From JBBITW01 sp037440525 (GTDB lineage Bacteria; Desulfobacterota; BSN033; UBA1163), in the NCBI GenBank assembly GCA_037440525.1, contig JBBITW010000069.1:1-17189 (forward strand): a stretch of DNA of 17,189 bases, given 5' to 3'. The notes beneath the pieces were generated by a model. It saw only the letters and a list, made by a program, of their open reading frames with translations. It was not told the origin of the DNA and did not search any database. Position 1 is the first letter of the stretch; each line of letters opens with the position of its first letter. The translations under genes were made by a program, and so were the position numbers. This document shows positions 7,764-15,246 of the stretch, piece after piece.

Positions 7764-10049
7764 ATGAAAAATTGGGTTCTTATTGCCATATTGATTATGG
7801 GGTTTAGTGGACTTACTGCCGAGGTAGTGGTTTTAAGGGAGTTTCTTATTATATTTTCAGGCAATGAATTTTCCATCGGTATTATTTTGGCAAACTGGCT
7901 CATTCTCGAAGCTTTTGGATCTTTCTTCCTCGGGAGGAAGATTGAAAAATACCAGAATAAATTTGAGGCATTTATAGTTGTTACAATCCTTTTCTCTATA
8001 TCCTTATTCACAGCAATTTATCAAATACGTATTCTGAAAAACACACTTGGTCTCTCTATCGGCGAAGTTATCGGGTTTTACCCGATGCTTTATTCCTCAT
8101 TTCTTATACTTTCGCCTGTAAGCATACTTCATGGTGCATTGTTTACCTTCAGCTGTGAGATTTATTCAATCTCTTCAAGCCCTGCCTTTTATTCTCCAGG
8201 TAAAGTTTATGCCTATGAAACCCTTGGCTCTATTTTAGGTGGATTTGTCTCTACATATCTATTTATTCCATATACCAATTCATTTCAAATATCCATCTGG
8301 ATTTCATTGATAAACTTTATTATTTGTCTTGCCTTAATTGTTCCCTGCCGGAAAATTGGATTGTTTCAAAAGACGATTTTAGTGGCACTTTGTATATTTA
8401 TATCATTTTCTATTTATTTAATCTTTACCGGCAGAACGGAAAGAATCCACAAGTATTCAATCAGAAAACAATGGAAAAATCAAAATATATTACACTACCA
8501 AAATTCCCGCTATGGCAACATCTGTGTTGTAGAAAATGAGGGACAGTATATTTTCTTCGAAGACGGGGTTTCGAGTCTAATAACACCTGTGCCAGATATA
8601 CCTTTTATTGAGGAGATTGTTCATTTTCCATCTCTATCCCATCCCAGACCCACAAGACTTTTAATCCTGAGTGGTGGGGCAGGTGGCATGATAAATGAAG
8701 CATTAAAATATCCAACAATAGAAAAAATAGAATATGCAGAACTTGATCCACTACTCATCAATCTCATTAGAAGATTTCCAACACCACTGACTGAATATGA
8801 ATTGAATGATAGAAGAGTAAATATAAGGTATATTGATGGCAGGCTTCTCCTTAAGTCCACTCAAGACAAATACGATTTGATATTGGTAGGGATTACAGAA
8901 CCTTCAAATTTACAAACAAATAGATTCTTTACAAGGGAGTTTTTTTTGTTAGCAAAGGAGAGACTGGATAAAAAGGGAATTATCGCCATCGGGTTGCCAG
9001 GTTCTTTAACCTATATGAACGAAGAATTGAAAAACTTAAATAGTTGTATTTTCCATACTATAAAAAGTGTCTTCACCAATATTAGAGTTATTCCTGGAGA
9101 TGGAACAAACATATACCTTTCTTCGGACTCACAGGAGATTCTGACAATTGACAGGATAAAGATTACAGAGAGATTGAATCATTACAAAATAAAAACAGAT
9201 GTGGTTATCCCCTGGTATATTGAACAAAAATTGCATTTAGGATGGCAGGCCTGGTTCTCTAAATTCATTGAAGGAAGTAGCAAGAAGATCAATTCTGATT
9301 TAGTTCCCATGGGTGTATTTTATAGTATTTCACACTGGAATGCCTTATTTGCCCCTAATCTTCGCTGGATATTCAAGCAATTTGACATGATTAATTTAAA
9401 AACAATAGCTCCGCTATTTGCTGTTCCCTTTATTCTATTTTTCATTTTGCGAGTAAGAAAATCTATTCTTAAAGTCGGGATTACCTTAGCCATTATCACA
9501 ACAGGTTTTGCCGGAATGATATTTGATCTTATCTTAATCTTCGCATTTCAATCAATTTATGGATATGTATTTTCATGGATTGGGCTTCTTGTAGCATCTT
9601 TTATGGCAGGGGCTACGTTTGGTGCAATGATGCTGATAATTCTCATGGAGAGGTTAAAAAATGGTTTAAGGTTTTTTGCTAAAATAGAACTTGGAATCAT
9701 CTGTTTTTCTATTGCGTGCCCTGGTATAATCTTTGCTACATATTCATTTCTTAGTAATCCAGAACACTTTTATGTTTCTAAAACATTATTTTTAGTACTG
9801 TCACTTATCAGCGGGGTCTTAATTGGGTCCCAATTTCCACTGGCGAACAAACTATACTTAATGAATAGTTCGAGTTTAAGCGAGACTGCTGGATTAATCT
9901 ATGCTTCTGATTTGGTGGGTGGATGGTTTGGTGGTATTATAGGTGCTGTTGTGCTTCTACCTGTTCTCGGCCTTCTGGGCACCGGGGTTGTTGTAGCACT
10001 ACTGAAGTTAACAAGTTTGATGGTCTTAATTTCTCAGTTTAAAAATTAA
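7764..10049 (+). CDS. Membrane protein with degenerate spermidine-synthase-like core
   Basis: A 761-residue protein in three parts. An N-terminal bundle of about six membrane helices (residues 1-220) is followed by a cytoplasmic SAM-dependent Rossmann domain like spermidine synthase (about 235-455). A second membrane bundle of about six helices ends the protein (about 545-760). The core keeps the nucleotide-binding GGAGG loop (304-308), AELDP (325-329) and YIDGR (356-360). The active-site motif of aminopropyltransferases, D-x-x-D-P, reads GITEP here (Gly376, Glu379), followed by the usual NRFFTREFF. Polyamine synthesis is therefore doubtful. The start ATG at 7764 follows GGGGA. The stop lies 18 bp before the radical SAM gene, so the two form an operon. 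Related fused membrane/spermidine-synthase proteins are widespread and poorly characterised. Function unknown. Confidence 0.8.
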   Translation: MKNWVLIAILIMGFSGLTAEVVVLREFLIIFSGNEFSIGIILANWLILEAFGSFFLGRKIEKYQNKFEAFIVVTILFSISLFTAIYQIRILKNTLGLSIGEVIGFYPMLYSSFLILSPVSILHGALFTFSCEIYSISSSPAFYSPGKVYAYETLGSILGGFVSTYLFIPYTNSFQISIWISLINFIICLALIVPCRKIGLFQKTILVALCIFISFSIYLIFTGRTERIHKYSIRKQWKNQNILHYQNSRYGNICVVENEGQYIFFEDGVSSLITPVPDIPFIEEIVHFPSLSHPRPTRLLILSGGAGGMINEALKYPTIEKIEYAELDPLLINLIRRFPTPLTEYELNDRRVNIRYIDGRLLLKSTQDKYDLILVGITEPSNLQTNRFFTREFFLLAKERLDKKGIIAIGLPGSLTYMNEELKNLNSCIFHTIKSVFTNIRVIPGDGTNIYLSSDSQEILTIDRIKITERLNHYKIKTDVVIPWYIEQKLHLGWQAWFSKFIEGSSKKINSDLVPMGVFYSISHWNALFAPNLRWIFKQFDMINLKTIAPLFAVPFILFFILRVRKSILKVGITLAIITTGFAGMIFDLILIFAFQSIYGYVFSWIGLLVASFMAGATFGAMMLIILMERLKNGLRFFAKIELGIICFSIACPGIIFATYSFLSNPEHFYVSKTLFLVLSLISGVLIGSQFPLANKLYLMNSSSLSETAGLIYASDLVGGWFGGIIGAVVLLPVLGLLGTGVVVALLKLTSLMVLISQFKN

Positions 10050-10067
10050 TCATGAGGAGGTGAGAAA

Positions 10068-11165
10068 ATGATGAACTGTTTTTTTAAAAAAATTACACGG
10101 CGTGAGTTTATGGCAAAGACAGCCAAAATAGGTTTCAAAATCGGGATACCTTCAATCTTCCTTGATTCATTTAAGCCAGATTCATCCCCTGCTAAACCAA
10201 CAAAAAAGGCTGAAAAATCTGAGAGGATAGGTTCTGATTTCGATCCGGCTTACCTTAAACTTCACAAGACAGGAGAACTAAAAAGGCGAGCAGAAAAACT
10301 CTGGGCCATCATGCAAAGTTGCAATCTTTGCCCGAGAAGATGTGGTGTGAATCGTATTAAAGGAGCATCTGGGTTCTGCCGTGCCCCTGGGGCAAAACTT
10401 TTTGTATCATCATTTCATCCACATTTTGGTGAGGAAAGACCTCTGGTAGGAAATGGAGGATCAGGAACAATCTTTCTTACCCACTGTAATTTACGATGTA
10501 TATTTTGTCAGAACTATGAAATAAGCCATCTTGGTGTAGGATCAGAATGTAAAATAGAGGATTTAGCATTGATGATGCTTAAGCTTCAAGAAATTGGCTG
10601 TCACAATATTAATCTTGTAACCCCAACACATTATTCTGCTCATATCCTTAAAGCAATTGATGTAGCCGCAGGTAAAGGGCTAAGGTTACCAATAGTTTAT
10701 AACACCAGCGGCTGGGAACGTCTTGATATTCTCAAGGTTCTGGATGGAATAGTGGATATATACCTGCCAGATTTCAAATACTGGGATAGTGCCATGTCAG
10801 CAAAATATTCATCAGCAGCAGAAAACTATCCTGAAGTGACAAAAGAAGCTATCCTCGAGATGAACCGACAGGTCGGTGTTGCAAAACCTTCGAAGGATGG
10901 TATTCTTCGGAGAGGGTTGATTATCAGGCATCTGGTTATGCCTAATAATGTGGGAGGTTCAGAAAAAGTTATGGAGTGGATAGCAGGAAATTTGCCAAAA
11001 GATACATATGTCAATATTATGGCACAGTATACACCGCTATATAAAGCATTTGATTATCCGGAGATTTCAAGGAGGATCACTAAAGAAGAATATAAAAAGG
11101 TTGTAAAAAGGGCACAAGAGATAGGACTTACAAATCTTGATATTCAGGGCTACTGGTTGCTGTAA
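10068..11165 (+). CDS. PflX-like radical SAM protein with Tat-like N-terminus
   Basis: A 365-residue protein of the COG1313 (PflX, pyruvate formate-lyase-activase homologue) group. The radical SAM cluster motif is C140-x3-C144-x2-C147 in THCNLRCIFCQN; it binds the [4Fe-4S] cluster that cleaves S-adenosylmethionine. An additional Cys set precedes it, C85-x2-C88-x3-C92...C104 (SCNLCPRRCG...GFC), typical of this group and possibly metal-binding. The N-terminus reads ITRREFMAKTAK (residues 9-20), a good twin-arginine motif. The following hydrophobic stretch, however, is short and interrupted by lysines, and no AxA cleavage site is clear. GGAGGTGA precedes the ATG pair at 10068/10071. It is cotranscribed with the membrane protein upstream. 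The substrate is unknown. Confidence 0.85.
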   Translation: MMNCFFKKITRREFMAKTAKIGFKIGIPSIFLDSFKPDSSPAKPTKKAEKSERIGSDFDPAYLKLHKTGELKRRAEKLWAIMQSCNLCPRRCGVNRIKGASGFCRAPGAKLFVSSFHPHFGEERPLVGNGGSGTIFLTHCNLRCIFCQNYEISHLGVGSECKIEDLALMMLKLQEIGCHNINLVTPTHYSAHILKAIDVAAGKGLRLPIVYNTSGWERLDILKVLDGIVDIYLPDFKYWDSAMSAKYSSAAENYPEVTKEAILEMNRQVGVAKPSKDGILRRGLIIRHLVMPNNVGGSEKVMEWIAGNLPKDTYVNIMAQYTPLYKAFDYPEISRRITKEEYKKVVKRAQEIGLTNLDIQGYWLL

Positions 11166-11186
11166 TCTATTTCGAATTTTTTCTAA
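11132..11186. repeat. 55-bp direct repeat, left of the N gap
   Basis: These 55 bases (the last codons of the radical SAM gene plus 21 bp) recur exactly at 11287-11341, on the other side of the Ns. This is most simply an unmerged contig overlap. Confidence 0.95.
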
Positions 11187-11286
11187 NNNNNNNNNNNNNN
11201 NNNNNNNNNNNNNNNNNNNNNNNNNNNNNNNNNNNNNNNNNNNNNNNNNNNNNNNNNNNNNNNNNNNNNNNNNNNNNNNNNNNNNN
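11187..11286. other. Scaffold gap of 100 N
   Basis: Exactly 100 unknown bases, the usual placeholder length. Because both flanks carry the same 55 bp, the gap is probably of negative length. The true sequence would run from the end of the left copy directly into 11342. Confidence 0.95.
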
Positions 11287-11341
11287 AAATCTTGATATTC
11301 AGGGCTACTGGTTGCTGTAATCTATTTCGAATTTTTTCTAA
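11287..11341. repeat. 55-bp direct repeat, right of the N gap
   Basis: Exact copy of 11132-11186. It contains a duplicate of the radical SAM gene's last codons and stop, which should not be annotated as a second gene. Confidence 0.95.
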
Positions 11342-11353
11342 TTTAGCAGGAAT

Positions 11354-11391
11354 GGTGTCAGATACCAATAAAAAGTCTGGTGTCTGACACC
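11354..11391 (-). terminator. Paired GGTGTC-type palindromes, likely terminator of the ferredoxin-like gene
   Basis: GGTGTCAGATACC (11354-11366) and GGTGTCTGACACC (11379-11391) are each palindromic. They are also inverted copies of one another with one mismatch. On the minus strand the perfect copy is followed by AGACTTTTTATT, as in an intrinsic terminator for the gene ending at 11410. The plus strand lacks a T-run. Confidence 0.55.
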
Positions 11392-11409
11392 AAAAAAGGA
11401 AGCTATTTT

Positions 11410-12510
11410 TTATGCTTTAGGGGTATGTCTTTCTTTCAATATCTGCTCATGCAATTCTTTGAAATCCTTTGGAGGAAGTGCATCGGTTTTTCTCACAAGC
11501 TTTACAGCAGAGGATGGACATGGGACAGCACAAACCCCGCAACCGATACACCAGTCCTTATCAACTACAGGATAATCTCCTTCCATCTTGATCACCTGAA
11601 CAGGACAGACCTCCAGACACTTCCCGCATCCAGTGCATTTATCATAATCTGTTTCTCTTATAAAGTAAGTAGCCATGAGGATATCTCTCGGTATCCTTTT
11701 TCTCCTTATAGTTCCTACAGACCAGCAACAGCACCCGCAACAGTTACATGTATGTTTTATACCCTCCCTCGCATTGTCAACGAGATGGACAAGCCCTGCC
11801 TCTTCAGACTTTCTAATTATATCAAGGGCCTCAGATTTAGAAATCTTTCTCCCTATATCCTTCTCAATTAAGTATTCTGCAAGGTCATCATATTTTATAC
11901 AGTTCTCGAGTATATTGTTACACCCCTTACCGAGAAGACGCGATGTGATACGACAGGGGCAGTGAGCAACAGCTATTAGATCAACCCTTTTTATCACCTC
12001 CTCCATCATCTCAAAGGGAAAGACAGCATGCTCTTCGGGATCAATAGATTGGGATGCCGGAACATAGCGTAGAGGTTTGGTTTTGGTCTTACCATAAGCC
12101 TCGTAGAGTTGATCCCTCTTTGAATATTTAGCAATTAGCTCTGCCATCCTTTTTGCATTGGGTGAATCCTCTCCTTTCCAGAAGAAGGTCTGGGGAAAGC
12201 CGTATCCAAATTGTTGAAGGGAGTAACCCATCTTTCCATCGGCCATCCTTTTTGAAAAGAGGAGACCTCTTTGAGCGAGGCTGGAGAGTATCTTTTCCAG
12301 TTCATTTCTTGGAATATTTATGTGGGGTTCTATTTTATCCACAGGGGCAAGCTCAAATGGGATAACCCTTGTAGGAATGGCAAGGGCAACCTCTGCCTCA
12401 AGAGGAGAAAAATTCTCACGAAGGATTTCAATCAATTCTTCCTTCTCAGGGTAACCCATTCCCAGTGAAGATAGGTGTTTAGCCAATTTCTTATAAATTT
12501 CCTCTTCCAT
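11410..12510 (-). CDS. Cys-rich 2x[4Fe-4S] ferredoxin-like protein
   Basis: A 366-residue soluble protein. The N-terminal part (about 1-100) is helical and winged-helix-like (LEKILSSLAQRGLLFSKR). The middle holds HCPCR (183-187), Cys197, Cys204 and a dense run CNCCGCCC (255-262). The C-terminus carries two classical ferredoxin clusters: C292-x2-C295-x2-C298-x3-C302 and C321-x2-C324-x2-C327-x3-C331. Two [4Fe-4S] clusters for electron transfer are well supported. The middle Cys-rich region probably binds a further metal or cluster but is not assigned. Similar proteins occur in anaerobes, and I do not know a demonstrated role. AAAGGAGG lies 6 nt before the ATG at 12508-12510. The gene is convergent with the radical SAM gene and divergent from nifU. 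Confidence 0.82.
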   Translation of the reverse strand: MEEEIYKKLAKHLSSLGMGYPEKEELIEILRENFSPLEAEVALAIPTRVIPFELAPVDKIEPHINIPRNELEKILSSLAQRGLLFSKRMADGKMGYSLQQFGYGFPQTFFWKGEDSPNAKRMAELIAKYSKRDQLYEAYGKTKTKPLRYVPASQSIDPEEHAVFPFEMMEEVIKRVDLIAVAHCPCRITSRLLGKGCNNILENCIKYDDLAEYLIEKDIGRKISKSEALDIIRKSEEAGLVHLVDNAREGIKHTCNCCGCCCWSVGTIRRKRIPRDILMATYFIRETDYDKCTGCGKCLEVCPVQVIKMEGDYPVVDKDWCIGCGVCAVPCPSSAVKLVRKTDALPPKDFKELHEQILKERHTPKA

Positions 12511-12549
12511 ATATTCCTCCTTTCAAGTTTATTCGCATTTCATAAGAGA

Positions 12550-12588
12550 TAAAGCATGCTTTAAAATTCATAACCTATTTCCTTTCAA
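12550..12588 (-). promoter_or_regulatory. Putative promoter with palindromic operator for the ferredoxin-like gene
   Basis: On the minus strand, TTGAAA (12583-12588) and TTTAAA (12560-12565) are 17 bp apart. The perfect 14-bp palindrome TAAAGCATGCTTTA (12550-12563) overlaps the -10, a position where a dimeric repressor would block transcription. The promoter match is weak; the palindrome is certain. Confidence 0.4.
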
Positions 12589-12757
12589 TTTTCATTTATT
12601 TTTTCACTTAAAAATAAGACTGCTGATTTGCCTCAAGCTTGATTTATCTCCTTATTATTGAGAAATATGAGTTAATCCAATTCTAAGGATTTTGTAAGAT
12701 AATATTTTATTGTTTGTATTGGGGGATGAGTCCTGCTATCAGGCCTGCGAATGCCTC

Positions 12758-12808
12758 TCCACCCCACCTCCCCACTCTATAAGACTCATTTTAAATACTT
12801 TTTCAGAG
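12758..12808. repeat. Dispersed repeat, copy 1
   Basis: About 51 bp starting TCCACCCCACCTCCCCA and ending TACTTTTTCAGAG, closely similar to 15536-15585. Weaker similarity extends about 30 bp upstream. Here it stands alone, without any transposase sequence. Confidence 0.8.
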
Positions 12809-12857
12809 CTGATAGGAGGTTCTCGTGACATGTCTAATTTAAAATTTCAAAAAGGTG

Positions 12858-12887
12858 TTGACGCATTAAAGAGATTGACTTTATAAT
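12858..12887 (+). promoter_or_regulatory. Promoter of nifU-nifS
   Basis: TTGACG (12858-12863) and a perfect TATAAT (12882-12887) are 18 bp apart. Transcription would begin near 12894, leaving a leader of about 20 nt with GGGGG as ribosome site. No sigma54-type -24/-12 element is seen, so the genes are probably housekeeping rather than nif-regulated. Confidence 0.7.
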
Positions 12888-12912
12888 TAAAAAAAATATT
12901 AAGGGGGCATTT

Positions 12913-13755
12913 ATGTGGGATTATACAGAGAAGGTGAAAGATCACTTCCTCAATCCGAGAAATGTTGGAGAGATTGAAGATCCAGATGGCGTCGGAGAGG
13001 TTGGATCCCTTGCCTGCGGAGATGCCTTAAGACTTACATTTAAGCTGGATGAGAATAAAAGGATTAAAGATGTGAAGTTCAAGACCTTTGGCTGTGCAAG
13101 TGCCATTGCCTCTTCTTCAGCCTTAACAGAGATAATCAAAGGTAAGACATTGGAAGAGGCAGAGAAGGTAACAAATCGTGATATTGCAGAATATCTCGGA
13201 GGGCTACCTGAAGAAAAGATGCATTGTTCTGTTATGGGTAGAGAGGCACTCATAGCAGCCATAGCCAACTACAGGGGGCAAAAGATAGAAAAGGAGGATT
13301 TTGAGGTTGTATGCCAGTGTTTTGGTGTGACAGATAAAGAGATTGAAAGGGCAATTCGGGAAAACAACCTAAAGACAGTCGAACAGGTAACATATTATAC
13401 AAAGGCAGGAGGAGGATGTGGGAAGTGTCAACCAAAGATCGAAGCTATCATTGAGAAGGTTAGAAAGGAGATGGAAAAAGAGGCTCCACCTTTGAGGCCG
13501 GAGAAAAAGAGATTGACAAATATTCAAAGAATAAAGCTTATTGAAGAGACATTAGGGAGGGAGATAATCCCTCCATTGAGGGCAGATGGAGGGGACCTGG
13601 AGCTGATCGATATAGAAGGCAACAGGGTATATGTGGCACTGAGGGGGAAGTGTTCCTTCTGCCCGAGTTCCGAAGTTACATTAAAACAGTATGTTGAAAC
13701 CAAATTGAGGGAATTTGTTAGTGATGACATCGAAGTAGAGGAGGTAAGGCCGTGA
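12913..13755 (+). CDS. nifU: NifU-type modular Fe-S cluster scaffold
   Basis: A 280-residue three-domain NifU. The N-terminal IscU-like scaffold has Cys35, Asp37, Cys61 and Cys105 (ACGDALRL, FGCASA, HCSVMG), on which clusters are built. The central BFD-like [2Fe-2S] domain has C134-x-C136 and C169-x2-C172. The C-terminal Nfu domain carries C247-x2-C250 in GKCSFCPSS, which passes [4Fe-4S] clusters to target proteins. All expected ligands are present and the positions match those of classical NifU closely. It acts in the cytoplasm with the sulfur donor encoded next. GGGGG lies 5 nt before the ATG. The stop overlaps the next start by 4 bp (GTGA), so translation is coupled. No nitrogenase gene is in view, so general Fe-S assembly is likely. 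Confidence 0.95.
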   Translation: MWDYTEKVKDHFLNPRNVGEIEDPDGVGEVGSLACGDALRLTFKLDENKRIKDVKFKTFGCASAIASSSALTEIIKGKTLEEAEKVTNRDIAEYLGGLPEEKMHCSVMGREALIAAIANYRGQKIEKEDFEVVCQCFGVTDKEIERAIRENNLKTVEQVTYYTKAGGGCGKCQPKIEAIIEKVRKEMEKEAPPLRPEKKRLTNIQRIKLIEETLGREIIPPLRADGGDLELIDIEGNRVYVALRGKCSFCPSSEVTLKQYVETKLREFVSDDIEVEEVRP

Positions 13756-14933
13756 AGGTTGTCTATGTAGATAATAATGCAACAACTAAGGTGGCCCCTG
13801 AAGTCCTGGAAGCTATGTTACCGTATTTCTCCGAACTTTATGGGAATCCCTCGAGCATGCATTTCTTTGGCGGACAGGTTCAGAAGAAAGTTAATGAGGC
13901 CCGAGAGCAGGTGGCAGAATTTTTGGGTGCAGACCCGACGGAGATAGTCTTTACAAGTTGTGGAACAGAAAGTGATAATGCAGCGGTTTTTGGAACTCTT
14001 GATTCATATCCTGAAAAACGCCATTTCATTACATCGAGGGTTGAGCATCCTGCAATCAACAATATTCCTTCTTATTTAGTTCGTAAAGGTTATAAGGTGA
14101 CAGAACTCTCGGTTAATCGAGAGGGACAATTAGACCTTGATGAATTAAAGGAAGCCATTACAGATGATACTGCCCTGGTTTCTATTATGTATGCCAATAA
14201 TGAGACAGGGGTGATATTTCCGATAGAGAAGATCGGAGAGATTGTGAAGTCGAAGGGGATCCCTTTCCATACAGATGCTGTTCAGGCTGCTGGAAAGATT
14301 CCTCTCAATATGAAAAAGTCAACAGTTGATATGCTTTCCATATCAGGCCATAAACTTCATGCCCCTAAGGGCATCGGTGTCCTATATATAAGAAAAGGGA
14401 CAAAATTTTCTCCATATTTGATTGGCGGCCACCAGGAGAGGGGTAGAAGGGGAGGGACAGAGAATGTTCCCTATATTATAGGCCTTGGGAAGGCCTGTGA
14501 ACTTGCAAGGAAACATCTTGATGAGGAGAATACGAGGGTTAGGGCATTGAGGGACTATCTTGAGGCAAAGATCCTTGAAAAGATTCCAAATACACTGGTA
14601 AATGGAGATAGAATAAATAGGCTTCCAAATACGCTGAGTGTGAGTTTCGAGTATGTTGAGGGAGAGTCGATACTTTTACTGCTTTCAGATCTTGGAATAT
14701 GTGCCTCTTCTGGTTCAGCATGTACTTCGGGGTCCCTTGAACCTTCTCATGTCCTCAGGGCAATGGGTGTTCCGTTCACTGCTGCACATGGTTCAATCCG
14801 TTTCAGCCTCTCCATATATAATACAAAGGAGGAGATGGACTATATCATCGAGCATCTTCCACCCATTATTCAGAAATTACGAGATATATCTCCCTTCTGG
14901 AAGGATTATCTGAAGTCACAGGGAAAGGGGTAA
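13752..14933 (+). CDS. nifS: Cysteine desulfurase (NifS/IscS class)
   Basis: A 393-residue class V aminotransferase-fold, PLP-dependent enzyme that takes sulfur from L-cysteine (giving alanine) and hands it as persulfide to NifU. Visible features are the N-terminal VYVDNNATTKV, His99 in VEHPA, NNETG (149-153), Asp175 and Gln178 around HTDAVQAAGK, and the PLP lysine Lys201 in SGHKLHAPKG. The persulfide cysteine Cys324 lies in SGSACTSGSLEPSHVL, the long-loop form of group I enzymes. The length is normal. The start is GTG at 13752, which overlaps the nifU stop; the family's usual N-terminus begins exactly here. A strong hairpin terminator follows 6 bp after the stop. Confidence 0.95.
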   Translation: MKVVYVDNNATTKVAPEVLEAMLPYFSELYGNPSSMHFFGGQVQKKVNEAREQVAEFLGADPTEIVFTSCGTESDNAAVFGTLDSYPEKRHFITSRVEHPAINNIPSYLVRKGYKVTELSVNREGQLDLDELKEAITDDTALVSIMYANNETGVIFPIEKIGEIVKSKGIPFHTDAVQAAGKIPLNMKKSTVDMLSISGHKLHAPKGIGVLYIRKGTKFSPYLIGGHQERGRRGGTENVPYIIGLGKACELARKHLDEENTRVRALRDYLEAKILEKIPNTLVNGDRINRLPNTLSVSFEYVEGESILLLLSDLGICASSGSACTSGSLEPSHVLRAMGVPFTAAHGSIRFSLSIYNTKEEMDYIIEHLPPIIQKLRDISPFWKDYLKSQGKG

Positions 14934-14968
14934 AAAAAAGACCCCGAAAAAAACGGGGTCTCTCTTTT
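14932..14968. terminator. Bidirectional intrinsic terminator between nifS and csp
   Basis: GACCCCG (14940-14946) and CGGGGTC (14954-14960) form a perfect 7-bp stem with an A7 loop. On the plus strand TCTCTTTT follows. On the minus strand the stem is followed by eight Ts. It therefore serves both convergent genes, and better for the cold-shock gene. Confidence 0.9.
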
Positions 14969-14988
14969 GCGGCTAATGAGCTCTTAAA

Positions 14989-15192
14989 TTATTCGATAAC
15001 AACTACATTTGTAGCCTGCAATCCCTTCGGGCCTTTGGTAACTTCAAACTCCACATGATCGCCTTCGTAAAGTGATTTGAATCCATCCCTTTTAATTGCC
15101 GAGAAGTGAACAAAGACATCATTTCCATCGTCTCTCGAAATAAATCCATAACCCTTTTTCTCATTAAACCATTTCACACGACCTTTGGCCAT
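14989..15192 (-). CDS. Cold-shock domain protein (CspA family)
   Basis: A 67-residue single-domain OB-fold protein that binds single-stranded RNA and DNA. RNP1 is KGYGFI (13-18) and RNP2 is DVFVHF (25-30), both intact. The N-terminus MAKGRVKWFNEKKGYGF and the end GPKGLQATNV are textbook for the family, and the length is exact. Such proteins act as RNA chaperones and, in E. coli, as transcription antiterminators. AGGAGGTG lies 7 nt before the ATG at 15190-15192. The leader is about 128 nt and can bury this start codon in a stem, so translation is probably under RNA-structure control. It is transcribed convergently with nifS. Confidence 0.97.
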   Translation of the reverse strand: MAKGRVKWFNEKKGYGFISRDDGNDVFVHFSAIKRDGFKSLYEGDHVEFEVTKGPKGLQATNVVVIE

Positions 15193-15245
15193 TACAACTC
15201 ACCTCCTTTCTGCCTTTACTTAGTAAGTTGTAATAGCCTTTGGTC
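15180..15245 (-). promoter_or_regulatory. Start-codon-sequestering stem in the csp leader
   Basis: Inverted repeat of two 20-nt arms, 15226-15245 (leader side) and 15180-15199 (start-codon side), matching at 16 of 20 positions. In mRNA this gives a 13-bp stem (15226-15238 with 15187-15199; one G-U) containing the whole AUG. A symmetrical AAA/AAA internal loop follows, then a 4-bp GACC/GGUC stem. The ribosome site (complement of 15201-15207) sits in the 26-nt loop. Confidence 0.8.
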
Positions 15246-15246
15246 T

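Larger units (their letters stand above)
12511..12912. other. 402-bp divergent intergenic region
   Basis: It holds promoters for both flanking genes, a 14-bp palindrome (12550-12563) and one copy of a dispersed repeat (12758-12808). The rest is AT-rich with no gene visible. Confidence 0.7.

Noticed and set aside
11287..11325. A second end of a radical SAM gene to the right of the gap
   Set aside because: It is an exact part of the 55-bp flank duplication, best explained as a contig overlap and not a true paralogue.
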